DNA from: Deltaproteobacteria bacterium
GTDB taxonomy: Bacteria; Myxococcota; Myxococcia; Myxococcales; 40CM-4-68-19
DNA length: 33,095 nucleotides
Direction: 5' to 3'
Assembly (NCBI GenBank): GCA_005879535.1
Contig: VBKI01000084.1
Location: 36,472-69,566 of the forward strand
Below the pieces are notes generated by a model. That model ran no database searches and had not been told where the DNA came from. It worked only from the letters and a program-made list of their open reading frames with translations. Positions 21,702-28,886 of the stretch are shown here, one piece after another (the stretch's first letter is position 1; the number at the start of each line of letters is the position of its first letter). Made by a program: the position numbers and the translations under genes.

Positions 21702-24700
21702 ATGCCGCGAAAGCCTCTCGAGCTGCAGAGCCTGAAGTGGCCCTTCGTCGGCCTCGCCGTGCTCCTCGCCTTGAGCAGCATCTGGGCCGTCTACGACGAG
21801 GTGGTCCCGCGGAGACCGTGGAAGAACTACCAGCGCGAATTCTTCAAGCTGGAGGAGTCGCATCTCAAGGCGGACCGGGAGCAGGCGCAGAAGCGGCTGG
21901 AGTCGGCGGAGACGAAGCAGCAGCTCGACGCGGCGCGCGCCGACCTGAAAGCAGCCACCGACGCCATCAGCGGGAATGCCGAGCAGCGCCGCGAGTACGA
22001 GGCAGCGGTCAAGGGGGAGGACGACGGTCGCGTGAAGGAGGCGGAGGCGAAACTCTACCTCGGCTTCGACAAGTCCGAGCAGGACGCTGTCTACTACAAG
22101 CTGCGCGAGGCGCGGCACGAAAACGAAGAGGCAGACGAGGCGAAGCTGCAGAAGCAGTTCGACGACTGGCAGCGCAAGATCGACGAGAAGACCCGCATCT
22201 ACGACCAGGCGATCGCCGCCCACAAGGCAGCGACGCAGAAGCGGCTGGCATTCATCCAGCGGCGGGACGCGGCACAGGCAAAGATCGACGCGATCGAGAA
22301 ACCGATCCGCGACATCGACAAGCGGCTGGAAGCGTTCAGCGGGATCGGCAAGCTTCCGCAGATGGAGCAGTACTGGATCTCGAATCTCAGGAACTCCTGG
22401 GGGTCGGAGACCGTCGACCGCTGCCAGAACTGCCACGTCGGGATCAACAAGGGTGGGTTCTCTGCGCCCTGGGAAGTGCTGGAGGCGAAGAAGGCGAACC
22501 TGGCGGCGGCCGACATGAAGGCGCAGTTCGCCGTCGATCCGGAGGTGGTCGACGCCTACCAGAAGATCCACGACGCGCTCTGCGAGGACGTGCCGCCAGC
22601 GCCCGAGGCCATTCCCATCGGCGGATACCAGCCGCCCGCCGAGCCATCGCCGATGGATCCGGCGCAGGCCACCGAGTGCCGGCCCCGCGTCACCTGGGAG
22701 AAGTGGGTGGAGCTCGCCGAGGCGTACTGCGGTCCGAACGCGCGCTGGTTCGCGAAGACGAAGGCCGTGCTGAAGGACGCGAAAGGCGCGGTGCTCGCGG
22801 AGCAGAAGCCGCAATGGAAAGGGATGTCGAGCAACCCGGCGCTGGACGCGGAGAAGGGCGAGGAGAAGCCCATCGAGGAGCGCGTCGCGCAGGCGTGTAC
22901 CGACAAGGAGTCGCTTGCCGCATTCGAGGAGGCGGCGAAGACCAATCCCTTCGACGTGAAGCCGGTCTTTCGCACGCACCCGCACCGCTTTGAGCTGCTC
23001 ACCAAGGCGCACAATCCGGAGACGTTCGGGTGCACGACCTGTCATGGCGGGCAGGGCGCGCAGACCAAGGGCGTGCGGCACCGCGCCTTCCGCCATGGCG
23101 AGGACGACCACGACTGGAACGATCCGCTCACCGACGAAGTGACGGTGATGGGCAAGAAGTACAGGGGCGCGTTCATGCAGTCGAAGTGCAACAAGTGCCA
23201 CGCGCAGGAGCTGACCCTCTCGCACGCGCCGCTGCTGTCGAAAGGCAAGAAGCTCTTCACTGACGTGGGGTGCTGGGGTTGCCATCCGGTCGAGGGGTAC
23301 AACGATCTGGCGAAGCGCGGACCGACGCTGACCAACATCGCCAGCAAGACCACCCAGGGCTGGCTCCACACCTGGGTCTCGTATCCGAAGGGGTGGCGGC
23401 CGGCGACGCGGATGCCGAACTTCTGGCCCGGCGCCGTCGACGCGCAGTCCGTTCCGCACCACGAATCGCAGAAGCCAGACGAAGTGATGGCGCAGCATCG
23501 CAAGCTGCGCGAGCAGGAGGTCTCCGCCATCGTCGCGTACCTGTGGGTGAACAGCGACAAGGCGCCGCTGCTCGCCCAGACCGCGCCGCGCGGCGACGCC
23601 GCCAAGGGCAAGGAGACGTTCGACAGCGTCGGCTGCCGGGGCTGCCATGTCACGGAGAAGGACGCGACCGCGCGCCGCAGCGAGGCCAGCGAGGAGCGCG
23701 ACTACGCGCCGAACCTGTGGAACGTCGCCGACAAGGCGAAGCCCGAGTGGATCTACTCCTGGGTGAAGAACCCCAAGGCGATGTGGCCGGAGACGAAGAT
23801 GCCGGACCTCCGGCTCAGCGACGCGGAGGCGGCGAACGTCACCGCGTATCTGCTGACGCTGAAGAGCGACCAGAAGTATCCCGAGCAGAAGGCGTCCGCG
23901 CGCCAGCAGCAGACGCTGGCGGCGCAGGGGAAGGAGCTGATCGCCAAGTACGGCTGCTTCGGTTGCCACAACATCAAGGGGTTCGAGAACGCGCAGAAGA
24001 TCGGCACCGAGCTGACCGAGCACGGCAGAAAGGGCGTGGAGCTGCTCGACTTCGGCGACGTGCAGTACTTCACCGAGGACCCCAAGCATCACCAGACCTA
24101 CGCCAACTGGGTCTGGGAGAAGCTGCATGTCCCCCGCGTCTTCGCCTACGAGCGCGTCGAGACGCGGATGCCGCAGTTCGACTTCACCGACGACGAGGCG
24201 CTCGCCATCCTCACCTTCCTCAAGGGCCAGACGGGAGAGACGCCTCCGCCGGAGTACCGCACGGGCATCAACGAAGTGCAGGCGGCGGTCTACAAGGGCG
24301 AGCGCCTGGTCTTCTGGAACGGCTGCCGCAACTGCCACATCGTCGAGAAGCGCGGCGGGAAGATCCGTGACCAGTTCAACGAAGACAACCAGAGCTTCGC
24401 TCCGCCGATCCTGACCGGCGAGGGTTGGAAAGTGCAGCCGCACTGGCTGTTCGGGTTCATCAAGGATCCGATCCCGCTGCGGCCCTGGCTGACGGTGCGG
24501 ATGCCGACCTTCCACTTCACCGACGCGGATGCGACCGACGTCGTGCATTACTTCGCGGCGGCCTCGAACAAGAGCTTCCCCTACCTCACGGCCGAGGCGC
24601 CCCAGCCGGAAGGAGAGCGGCTCCGCCAGACCGAGGCGCTCTTCAAGGAATTGCAGTGCGTGAACTGCCACGTGGTCGGGCAGCTGCGGCCCAACCAGGA

Positions 24701-24974
24701 TCCGGCCAGCGCCGCACCCAACTTCCTGCTTGCCAAGGAGCGGCTGCGGCCGGACTGGATCCCCGTCTGGCTCAAGAACCCGCAGGCGCTGATGGACGGG
24801 ACGCGGATGCCCAGCTTCTGGGACTTCAGCGACGAGGCGCACCCCGTCTCGCCGAGCAAGCTGTTCAACGGCGACTCGAAGGCGCAGATCGACGCCCTGC
24901 GCGACTACCTGATGCATCTGGAGGCGAAGAGCGCGCAGCCCACCAAGACGGCGGCGGTGTCGACCCGCGGCTGA
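21702..24974 (+). CDS. Giant octaheme c-type cytochrome with N-terminal membrane anchor and coiled coil
   Basis: This 1090-residue protein has one N-terminal membrane helix (14-32), then about 200 residues of charged, Lys/Glu/Ala-rich helix (35-235) that should form a coiled coil. The remainder carries eight CxxCH heme motifs: CQNCH 241, CTTCH 444, CNKCH 496, CWGCH 524, CRGCH 645, CFGCH 752, CRNCH 875 and CVNCH 986. The later units repeat a plan of CxxCH then a WLxxW or TRMPxF segment then DAxAxVAYL, as in tandem cytochrome c domains with Met ligands. It sits where cytochrome c1 or f would be encoded, so it is the likely electron acceptor from Rieske. The start is ATG 21702. There is no frameshift or truncation. 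Its size and heme count are far beyond c1. Confidence 0.93.
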   Translation: MPRKPLELQSLKWPFVGLAVLLALSSIWAVYDEVVPRRPWKNYQREFFKLEESHLKADREQAQKRLESAETKQQLDAARADLKAATDAISGNAEQRREYEAAVKGEDDGRVKEAEAKLYLGFDKSEQDAVYYKLREARHENEEADEAKLQKQFDDWQRKIDEKTRIYDQAIAAHKAATQKRLAFIQRRDAAQAKIDAIEKPIRDIDKRLEAFSGIGKLPQMEQYWISNLRNSWGSETVDRCQNCHVGINKGGFSAPWEVLEAKKANLAAADMKAQFAVDPEVVDAYQKIHDALCEDVPPAPEAIPIGGYQPPAEPSPMDPAQATECRPRVTWEKWVELAEAYCGPNARWFAKTKAVLKDAKGAVLAEQKPQWKGMSSNPALDAEKGEEKPIEERVAQACTDKESLAAFEEAAKTNPFDVKPVFRTHPHRFELLTKAHNPETFGCTTCHGGQGAQTKGVRHRAFRHGEDDHDWNDPLTDEVTVMGKKYRGAFMQSKCNKCHAQELTLSHAPLLSKGKKLFTDVGCWGCHPVEGYNDLAKRGPTLTNIASKTTQGWLHTWVSYPKGWRPATRMPNFWPGAVDAQSVPHHESQKPDEVMAQHRKLREQEVSAIVAYLWVNSDKAPLLAQTAPRGDAAKGKETFDSVGCRGCHVTEKDATARRSEASEERDYAPNLWNVADKAKPEWIYSWVKNPKAMWPETKMPDLRLSDAEAANVTAYLLTLKSDQKYPEQKASARQQQTLAAQGKELIAKYGCFGCHNIKGFENAQKIGTELTEHGRKGVELLDFGDVQYFTEDPKHHQTYANWVWEKLHVPRVFAYERVETRMPQFDFTDDEALAILTFLKGQTGETPPPEYRTGINEVQAAVYKGERLVFWNGCRNCHIVEKRGGKIRDQFNEDNQSFAPPILTGEGWKVQPHWLFGFIKDPIPLRPWLTVRMPTFHFTDADATDVVHYFAAASNKSFPYLTAEAPQPEGERLRQTEALFKELQCVNCHVVGQLRPNQDPASAAPNFLLAKERLRPDWIPVWLKNPQALMDGTRMPSFWDFSDEAHPVSPSKLFNGDSKAQIDALRDYLMHLEAKSAQPTKTAAVSTRG

Positions 24975-25004
24975 ACAAATCGCGATTGCCGCCCGTCCAA
25001 GCCT

Positions 25005-25032
25005 TGACCACCGGGACCGCGTTTGCTACGTG
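25005..25032 (+). promoter_or_regulatory. Candidate sigma70-type promoter for the copper protein gene
   Basis: TTGACC (25005-25010) and TACGTG (25027-25032) are 16 bp apart, with an extended -10 TGC immediately before the second hexamer. The start codon at 25069 lies about 30 bp downstream of the expected start site and has its own Shine-Dalgarno sequence. It would let the copper protein gene be expressed separately from the octaheme gene. Confidence 0.4.
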
Positions 25033-25068
25033 CCGACGCGCCAAAATTTCCTGCGGAATGGAGAGGAC

Positions 25069-25767
25069 ATGACCCGTTCGAGACTGCTTGCCGCCGCCGC
25101 TGCCCTGTTCCTTCCCGCCGCCGCGATGGCGGAGTCCATCGAAGGCGCCGTGGACTTCGGCGGCAAGGCCCCGACGCCAGGCAAGCTGCACCGTGAGGCC
25201 GACCCGTACTGCGCGAAGAAGACGATGACCGACCCCGCCGTCCTGGTGAAGAACGGCAAGCTCGAGAACGTCTGGGTGCACGTCACCAAGGGCGCCAAGG
25301 AGACCGCGAAGCCGCCGGCCGACACGGTGGAGATGGACCAGAAGGACTGCATGTACGAGCCGCGCATGACCACCGCGGTCGTGGGTCAGAAGATCCAGGC
25401 GAAGAACGGCGACCCCGTCCTCCACAACGTCCACACCTACCTGGGCTCCGCCACGCTCTTCAACAAGGGGATGCCCAACGACAAGGCCGCGCCCATCGAG
25501 TACGTGGCGAAGGACGAGGGCATGATGAAGTGGAAGTGCGACGTGCACCCCTGGATGCGCGGGTACATCGGCGTCTCGAAGAGCGGCCTGCAGGCGGTGA
25601 CCAAGGGCGACGGGTCGTTCAAGATCGACAACGTGCCGCCCGGCAAGTACACGGTCGAGGCCTGGCACGAGAAGTACGGCACCAAGACTCAGGAGGTGAC
25701 CGTCGAGGCCGGCAAGCCCGCAAAGGTGAGCTTCAAGTACGACGGTACGGAAAAGGGAGGGGCATAG
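25069..25767 (+). CDS. Periplasmic cupredoxin-like protein with C-terminal carboxypeptidase-regulatory-like domain
   Basis: The predicted 232 residues begin with a signal peptide (MTRSRLLAAAAALFLPAAAM, cut near AMA-ES). Residues about 22-170 look like a cupredoxin: the His in VLHNVHTYLG (119/122) and the C-x2-H-x2-M set in KWKCDVHPWM (Cys157, His160, Met163) are the ligands of a type 1 copper site. Cys48 and Cys94 could form a disulfide. Residues about 176-225 (GDGSFKIDNVPPGKYTVEAW) form a carboxypeptidase-regulatory-like beta-sandwich. A good GGAGAGGAC Shine-Dalgarno sequence precedes ATG 25069. Its place between the b/c complex and oxidase genes suggests it shuttles electrons between them, an inference. 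An intrinsic terminator follows. Confidence 0.85.
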   Translation: MTRSRLLAAAAALFLPAAAMAESIEGAVDFGGKAPTPGKLHREADPYCAKKTMTDPAVLVKNGKLENVWVHVTKGAKETAKPPADTVEMDQKDCMYEPRMTTAVVGQKIQAKNGDPVLHNVHTYLGSATLFNKGMPNDKAAPIEYVAKDEGMMKWKCDVHPWMRGYIGVSKSGLQAVTKGDGSFKIDNVPPGKYTVEAWHEKYGTKTQEVTVEAGKPAKVSFKYDGTEKGGA

Positions 25768-25807
25768 CCCCTTTCCAAGCCTGAAGCATTCGTCCGTTGC
25801 CCGATGC

Positions 25808-25846
25808 GGGGGGACCGGCTAAAAGCGGTCTCCCCCTTCGCTTTTT
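25808..25846 (+). terminator. Intrinsic terminator between the copper protein gene and ctaA
   Basis: GGGGGGACCG (25808-25817) pairs with CGGTCTCCCC (25826-25835) with one G-T pair, around a GCTAAAAG loop. TTCG and a run of five T (25842-25846) follow. It should stop most transcription before the heme synthase and oxidase genes. The Shine-Dalgarno sequence of ctaA starts only a few bases later. Confidence 0.75.
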
Positions 25847-25862
25847 CAGGAGCCGTTCGGCA

Positions 25863-26891
25863 GTGATCCGCCGTCTCGCCGCAGCCGCAGCCTTCCTCAC
25901 CGTCGTCCTCATCGTCGCCGGCGGCGTGGTCACCAACACCGATTCCGGGCTCGCCTGTCCCGACTGGCCGACCTGCTTCGGAAGCGCGATGCCGAGGATG
26001 GTGGGCAACGTGGCCGTCGAGCACACGCACCGTCTGATTGCCACGACCGTCGGGCTCTGCACGGTGGCGCTGGTCGTGGTGACCCTGCGGCGCGCCTTTC
26101 AGGGCGCACTCGCTTTGGCTCTGGCCGGTTTCTCGACCTTGATCCTCGGCGCCTCCTTTTGGGCGGGTCGTGTGAAGCACGTCACCGATCACTTGCCGAT
26201 CGCGGCCGTCGCCCTGGTCGCTCTTGGATACGCTGGTTTCGCCTGGGCCGTCTCCCGGGCGCGCCAGAGCGACGGCAAGCTCGCGACGGCCGCGCTGATG
26301 GTCGTCCTCTTCCAGGGCCTTCTCGGCGGCCTCACCGTCCTCTACCGCCTGCCCACGCTGGTGCTCGTCATGCACCTCGCGACGAGCATGTTGTTCCTCT
26401 CCCTCGCCGTCGTGCTCGCGGTCCCCCAGGCGCAGGTCGCTGTGTCGCGCGGGCCGCTCTGGCTCACCGCGGTCGCCGTCTACGTACAGATCCTGCTCGG
26501 CGCGACCGTGCGGCACACCGGCGCCGGGCTGGTCTGCGTCGATCTCCCCTTCTGCCGCGGCGCGCTCTGGCCCGCGGATGTGCACCCGATGGTCCATCTG
26601 CACATGGCCCACCGGGCGTTCGCGCTCGTGGTGCTCGGCCTCGTCTGTTGGTCCTCGCTGCGCCTCGCCCGCTCCTCGCGCGGCGGGATCCGGGCGCTGG
26701 CGTGGATCGCCCCGGCGTTGGTCCTCGTCCAGATCGGTCTCGGGATCCTCACCATTCTCACCTTCAAGGACCTGGTGCCGGTCACCGCGCATCTGCTCGT
26801 CGCCGCGCTGCTCCTCGCCGACTACGTCGCGCTGCTGGCGATGACGCGCGAGCCCGTTCCCGTGCCCCTGGCACTCGGAGTCGCGGCATGA
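25863..26891 (+). CDS. ctaA: Heme A synthase (COX15/CtaA family)
   Basis: This 342-residue, eight-helix membrane enzyme oxidises the methyl group of heme O to the formyl of heme A, the cofactor of aa3 oxidases. Family marks are GGVVTNTDSGLACPDWP with its conserved Gly/Cys/Pro loop, the His pair in VEHTHRL, a His in MHLATS, a second-half repeat VRHTGAGLVC, and His residues in VHLHMAHR and VTAHLL. The start is GTG 25863, with AGGAG about 10 bases upstream and the first helix 6 residues later; an upstream in-frame TTG would place the terminator inside the gene. Its TGA overlaps the ctaB ATG (ATGA), so the two enzymes of heme A formation are coupled. Confidence 0.94.
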   Translation: MIRRLAAAAAFLTVVLIVAGGVVTNTDSGLACPDWPTCFGSAMPRMVGNVAVEHTHRLIATTVGLCTVALVVVTLRRAFQGALALALAGFSTLILGASFWAGRVKHVTDHLPIAAVALVALGYAGFAWAVSRARQSDGKLATAALMVVLFQGLLGGLTVLYRLPTLVLVMHLATSMLFLSLAVVLAVPQAQVAVSRGPLWLTAVAVYVQILLGATVRHTGAGLVCVDLPFCRGALWPADVHPMVHLHMAHRAFALVVLGLVCWSSLRLARSSRGGIRALAWIAPALVLVQIGLGILTILTFKDLVPVTAHLLVAALLLADYVALLAMTREPVPVPLALGVAA

Positions 26892-27748
26892 CGGCGGCCG
26901 CCTCGGATTTGGTGGCGCTGGCCAAGCCGCGGATCACCGCGCTGGTCGTCTTCACCACCGCCATCGGGCTCTGGCTGGCGCCGCACGGGCTGAGGCCGCT
27001 GACCGTCGCGCTGACGCTCGTCGGCACCGTGCTGATCGTCGCCGCCGCCAACGTGCTCAACATGTACCTCGAGCGCGACAGCGACGCTCTCATGGCGCGC
27101 ACCATGAACCGGCCGCTGCCGGCGCACCGGATGGAGCCGGACGTCGCGCTGAAGTTCGGCATCGTGCTCGCCGCCGTCTCGGTTCCGCTGCTCACGTTCG
27201 CGGTCGGCGCGCTGCCGGGTTTGCTCGCCTCCATCGCGCTGGTCAGCTACGTGCTCCTCTACACGCCGATGAAGCGCCAGACGGCGACGGCGCTCTTGAT
27301 CGGCGCGCTCCCCGGCGCCATCCCGCCTTTGATCGGCTGGACGGCGGCGACCGAGCGCCTCGATCTTCCCGGGGTCCTCCTCTTCGCCGTCATGTTCCTC
27401 TGGCAGGTGCCGCACTTCCTCGCCATCACGCTCTTCCGCAAGGAGGAGTACGCACGGGCGGGGTTGGTGGTGCAGCCGAACGAGCCCGGCGGCGAGCGGG
27501 AGGCGCGGGCGAACATCGTCCGCTACACGGTGGCGCTGGTCGCGGTGTCGCTGCTCTTCGTTCCGATCGGGATCGCGCGCGGGGCGTATCTCGCCAGCGC
27601 GCTGCTGCTCGGCGGGGTTTTCCTCGGCTACGCGGTGGCGGGCCTGCGTCAAGCCGCGGGCCGGCGCTGGGCCCGCAACCTCTTCCTGCTCTCCCTGATC
27701 TACCTGCCGCTTCTCTTCGGCGCGCTGCTGCTCGATCGGCGCGTCTGA
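26888..27748 (+). CDS. ctaB: Protoheme IX farnesyltransferase (heme O synthase)
   Basis: This 286-residue UbiA-family membrane enzyme adds a farnesyl group to heme B, making heme O, the substrate of the preceding gene product. The first Asp-rich motif reads NVLNMYLERDSDALMART with the N-x3-D-x3-D pattern, followed by NRPLP. The second region has LYTPMKRQT and, later, WQVPHFLAIT and RKEEYARAG. About nine hydrophobic helices are visible. ATG 26888 overlaps the ctaA stop. A gap of about 80 bp with a 10-bp hairpin follows before the oxidase genes. Confidence 0.95.
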   Translation: MTAAASDLVALAKPRITALVVFTTAIGLWLAPHGLRPLTVALTLVGTVLIVAAANVLNMYLERDSDALMARTMNRPLPAHRMEPDVALKFGIVLAAVSVPLLTFAVGALPGLLASIALVSYVLLYTPMKRQTATALLIGALPGAIPPLIGWTAATERLDLPGVLLFAVMFLWQVPHFLAITLFRKEEYARAGLVVQPNEPGGEREARANIVRYTVALVAVSLLFVPIGIARGAYLASALLLGGVFLGYAVAGLRQAAGRRWARNLFLLSLIYLPLLFGALLLDRRV

Positions 27749-27755
27749 ACCATTG

Positions 27756-27778
27756 GGCTGCGACGAAGCGTCGCAGCC
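27756..27778. other. Perfect 10-bp hairpin between ctaB and the oxidase genes
   Basis: GGCTGCGACG (27756-27765) pairs with CGTCGCAGCC (27769-27778) around the triloop AAG. No T-run follows, so transcription probably continues. It could act as an RNA processing or stability element separating heme synthase mRNA from oxidase mRNA, which needs far higher levels. Confidence 0.5.
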
Positions 27779-27829
27779 TGCGACCGATTGCCCCGGCGTT
27801 CCGGAGCGTGCTACAGGAGCGAATCCCCG

Positions 27830-28087
27830 ATGGAAGTCACATCGCCTGAAAGCGCAACGCTCGCCATCTGGACCATCGCCCGATTCGCCGCGCTCGCAGT
27901 GCTTGCGTCTGAAGCGTTGTTCTTCTACGTCCGGCGCCGGGATCCGCAGCCGCGCCCGCCGGCGGCGATCTTCTGGGCGATGACTCCGGCCCTGCTGCTT
28001 CTGGGCCTCTGCTTCTGGTGCACCGTGTCGGTCTCCGGCCGCCTCGCGCCTTCCGCGGCCGGCGCCGTCGCGCAACTCGCCCGCTGA
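27830..28087 (+). CDS. Small two-helix membrane protein preceding the oxidase genes
   Basis: The predicted 85 residues have two hydrophobic helices (about 10-30 and 44-64, the second WAMTPALLLLGLCFWCT) joined by the basic loop VRRRDPQPRPP. There is no metal motif. ATG 27830 follows CAGGAGC by about 9 bases and is preferred over a longer frame. It ends 16 bp before the subunit II gene, so it belongs to the oxidase operon. I do not recognise a named family; an assembly or accessory role is only suggested by position. Confidence 0.72.
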   Translation: MEVTSPESATLAIWTIARFAALAVLASEALFFYVRRRDPQPRPPAAIFWAMTPALLLLGLCFWCTVSVSGRLAPSAAGAVAQLAR

Positions 28088-28103
28088 TCTTCGAGGACGC
28101 CGC

Positions 28104-28886
28104 ATGGACGAGAAAATCTACGGTTGGTGGCTCCCGCCCGACGTCTCCGTCCACGGGGCGAAGATCGACCAGCTGATGTCCGTCTTGCACTGGTTCATGG
28201 CCCTGCTGTTCATCGGCTGGGGCGTTTTCTTCGTCTACTGCCTGATCCGCTTCCGCGCCCGTCCGGGGCACGTGGCGATGTACACGCCGGTGAAGGGCAT
28301 CGCCACCAAGTACATCGAGGGTTTCGTGGTGGTCGTGGAGATCTTGCTGCTCTTCGGACTCTCCACGCCGGTCTGGCTCGCCTACAAGAACAACGTCCCC
28401 GACGCAGCAAAGGCGCTGCACATCCGGCTCGTCGCCGAGCAGTTCGCCTGGAACTTCCAGTATCCGGGCAAGGACGGGAAGTTCGGCAAGAGCGATCCCT
28501 CGCTGATCTCCGGCGACAACCCTCTCGGCGTCGATCCCGAGGATCCGTCCGGCAAGGACGACCTGGTCACCGTCAATCAGTTGCACATCCCCGTGAACCG
28601 GCCGGTGATCGTCGCCGTCAGCAGCAAGGACGTGATCCACAGCTTCAACATCCCGGTGCTGCGCGTGAAGCAGGACACCATCCCCGGACAGCAGATCCCC
28701 ATCTGGTTCGAGGCGACGCAGGCCGGACATTTCGAGCTCGCCTGCGCGCAGCTCTGCGGCCTCGGCCACTACCGCATGCGCGCGGACGTGCTGATCGATA
28801 CGCCGGAGGAGTTCGCCAAGTGGGCGGCCGAGAACGCCCCGCCTCCGCAGGAAGAGCCCGCCGCCGCCGCGCCGGAGAAGAAATAA
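28104..28886 (+). CDS. coxB: Cytochrome c oxidase subunit II (CuA subunit)
   Basis: This 260-residue subunit receives electrons at the binuclear CuA centre. Two membrane helices (about 28-50 and 70-94) anchor a periplasmic cupredoxin domain with the CuA ligands His179 (VIHSF), Cys214, Cys218, His222 and Met225 in CAQLCGLGHYRM. The usual Glu between the cysteines is Gln216; it binds through its backbone carbonyl, so this is tolerable. The aromatic docking patch EQFAWNFQY is present. There is no CxxCH, so no fused cytochrome c; a separate donor is needed. Its stop overlaps the subunit I start by one base (TAATG). Confidence 0.95.
   Translation: MDEKIYGWWLPPDVSVHGAKIDQLMSVLHWFMALLFIGWGVFFVYCLIRFRARPGHVAMYTPVKGIATKYIEGFVVVVEILLLFGLSTPVWLAYKNNVPDAAKALHIRLVAEQFAWNFQYPGKDGKFGKSDPSLISGDNPLGVDPEDPSGKDDLVTVNQLHIPVNRPVIVAVSSKDVIHSFNIPVLRVKQDTIPGQQIPIWFEATQAGHFELACAQLCGLGHYRMRADVLIDTPEEFAKWAAENAPPPQEEPAAAAPEKK

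Noticed and set aside
21531-24917. Open frame of about 1128 codons on the minus strand, antisense to the octaheme cytochrome
   Set aside because: The same effect. The plus frame has eight CxxCH motifs, and the antisense protein is low-complexity with no domain.
27788-27817. TTGCCC and TACAGG as a promoter for the 85-residue gene
   Set aside because: The start site would fall after the Shine-Dalgarno sequence (27815-27819), leaving the gene without it, and the spacer is 18 bp with a poor -10.
28104-28886. Fused cytochrome c domain in oxidase subunit II (caa3 type)
   Set aside because: No CxxCH motif exists after the CuA domain; the C-terminus is a short Pro/Ala/Glu tail.
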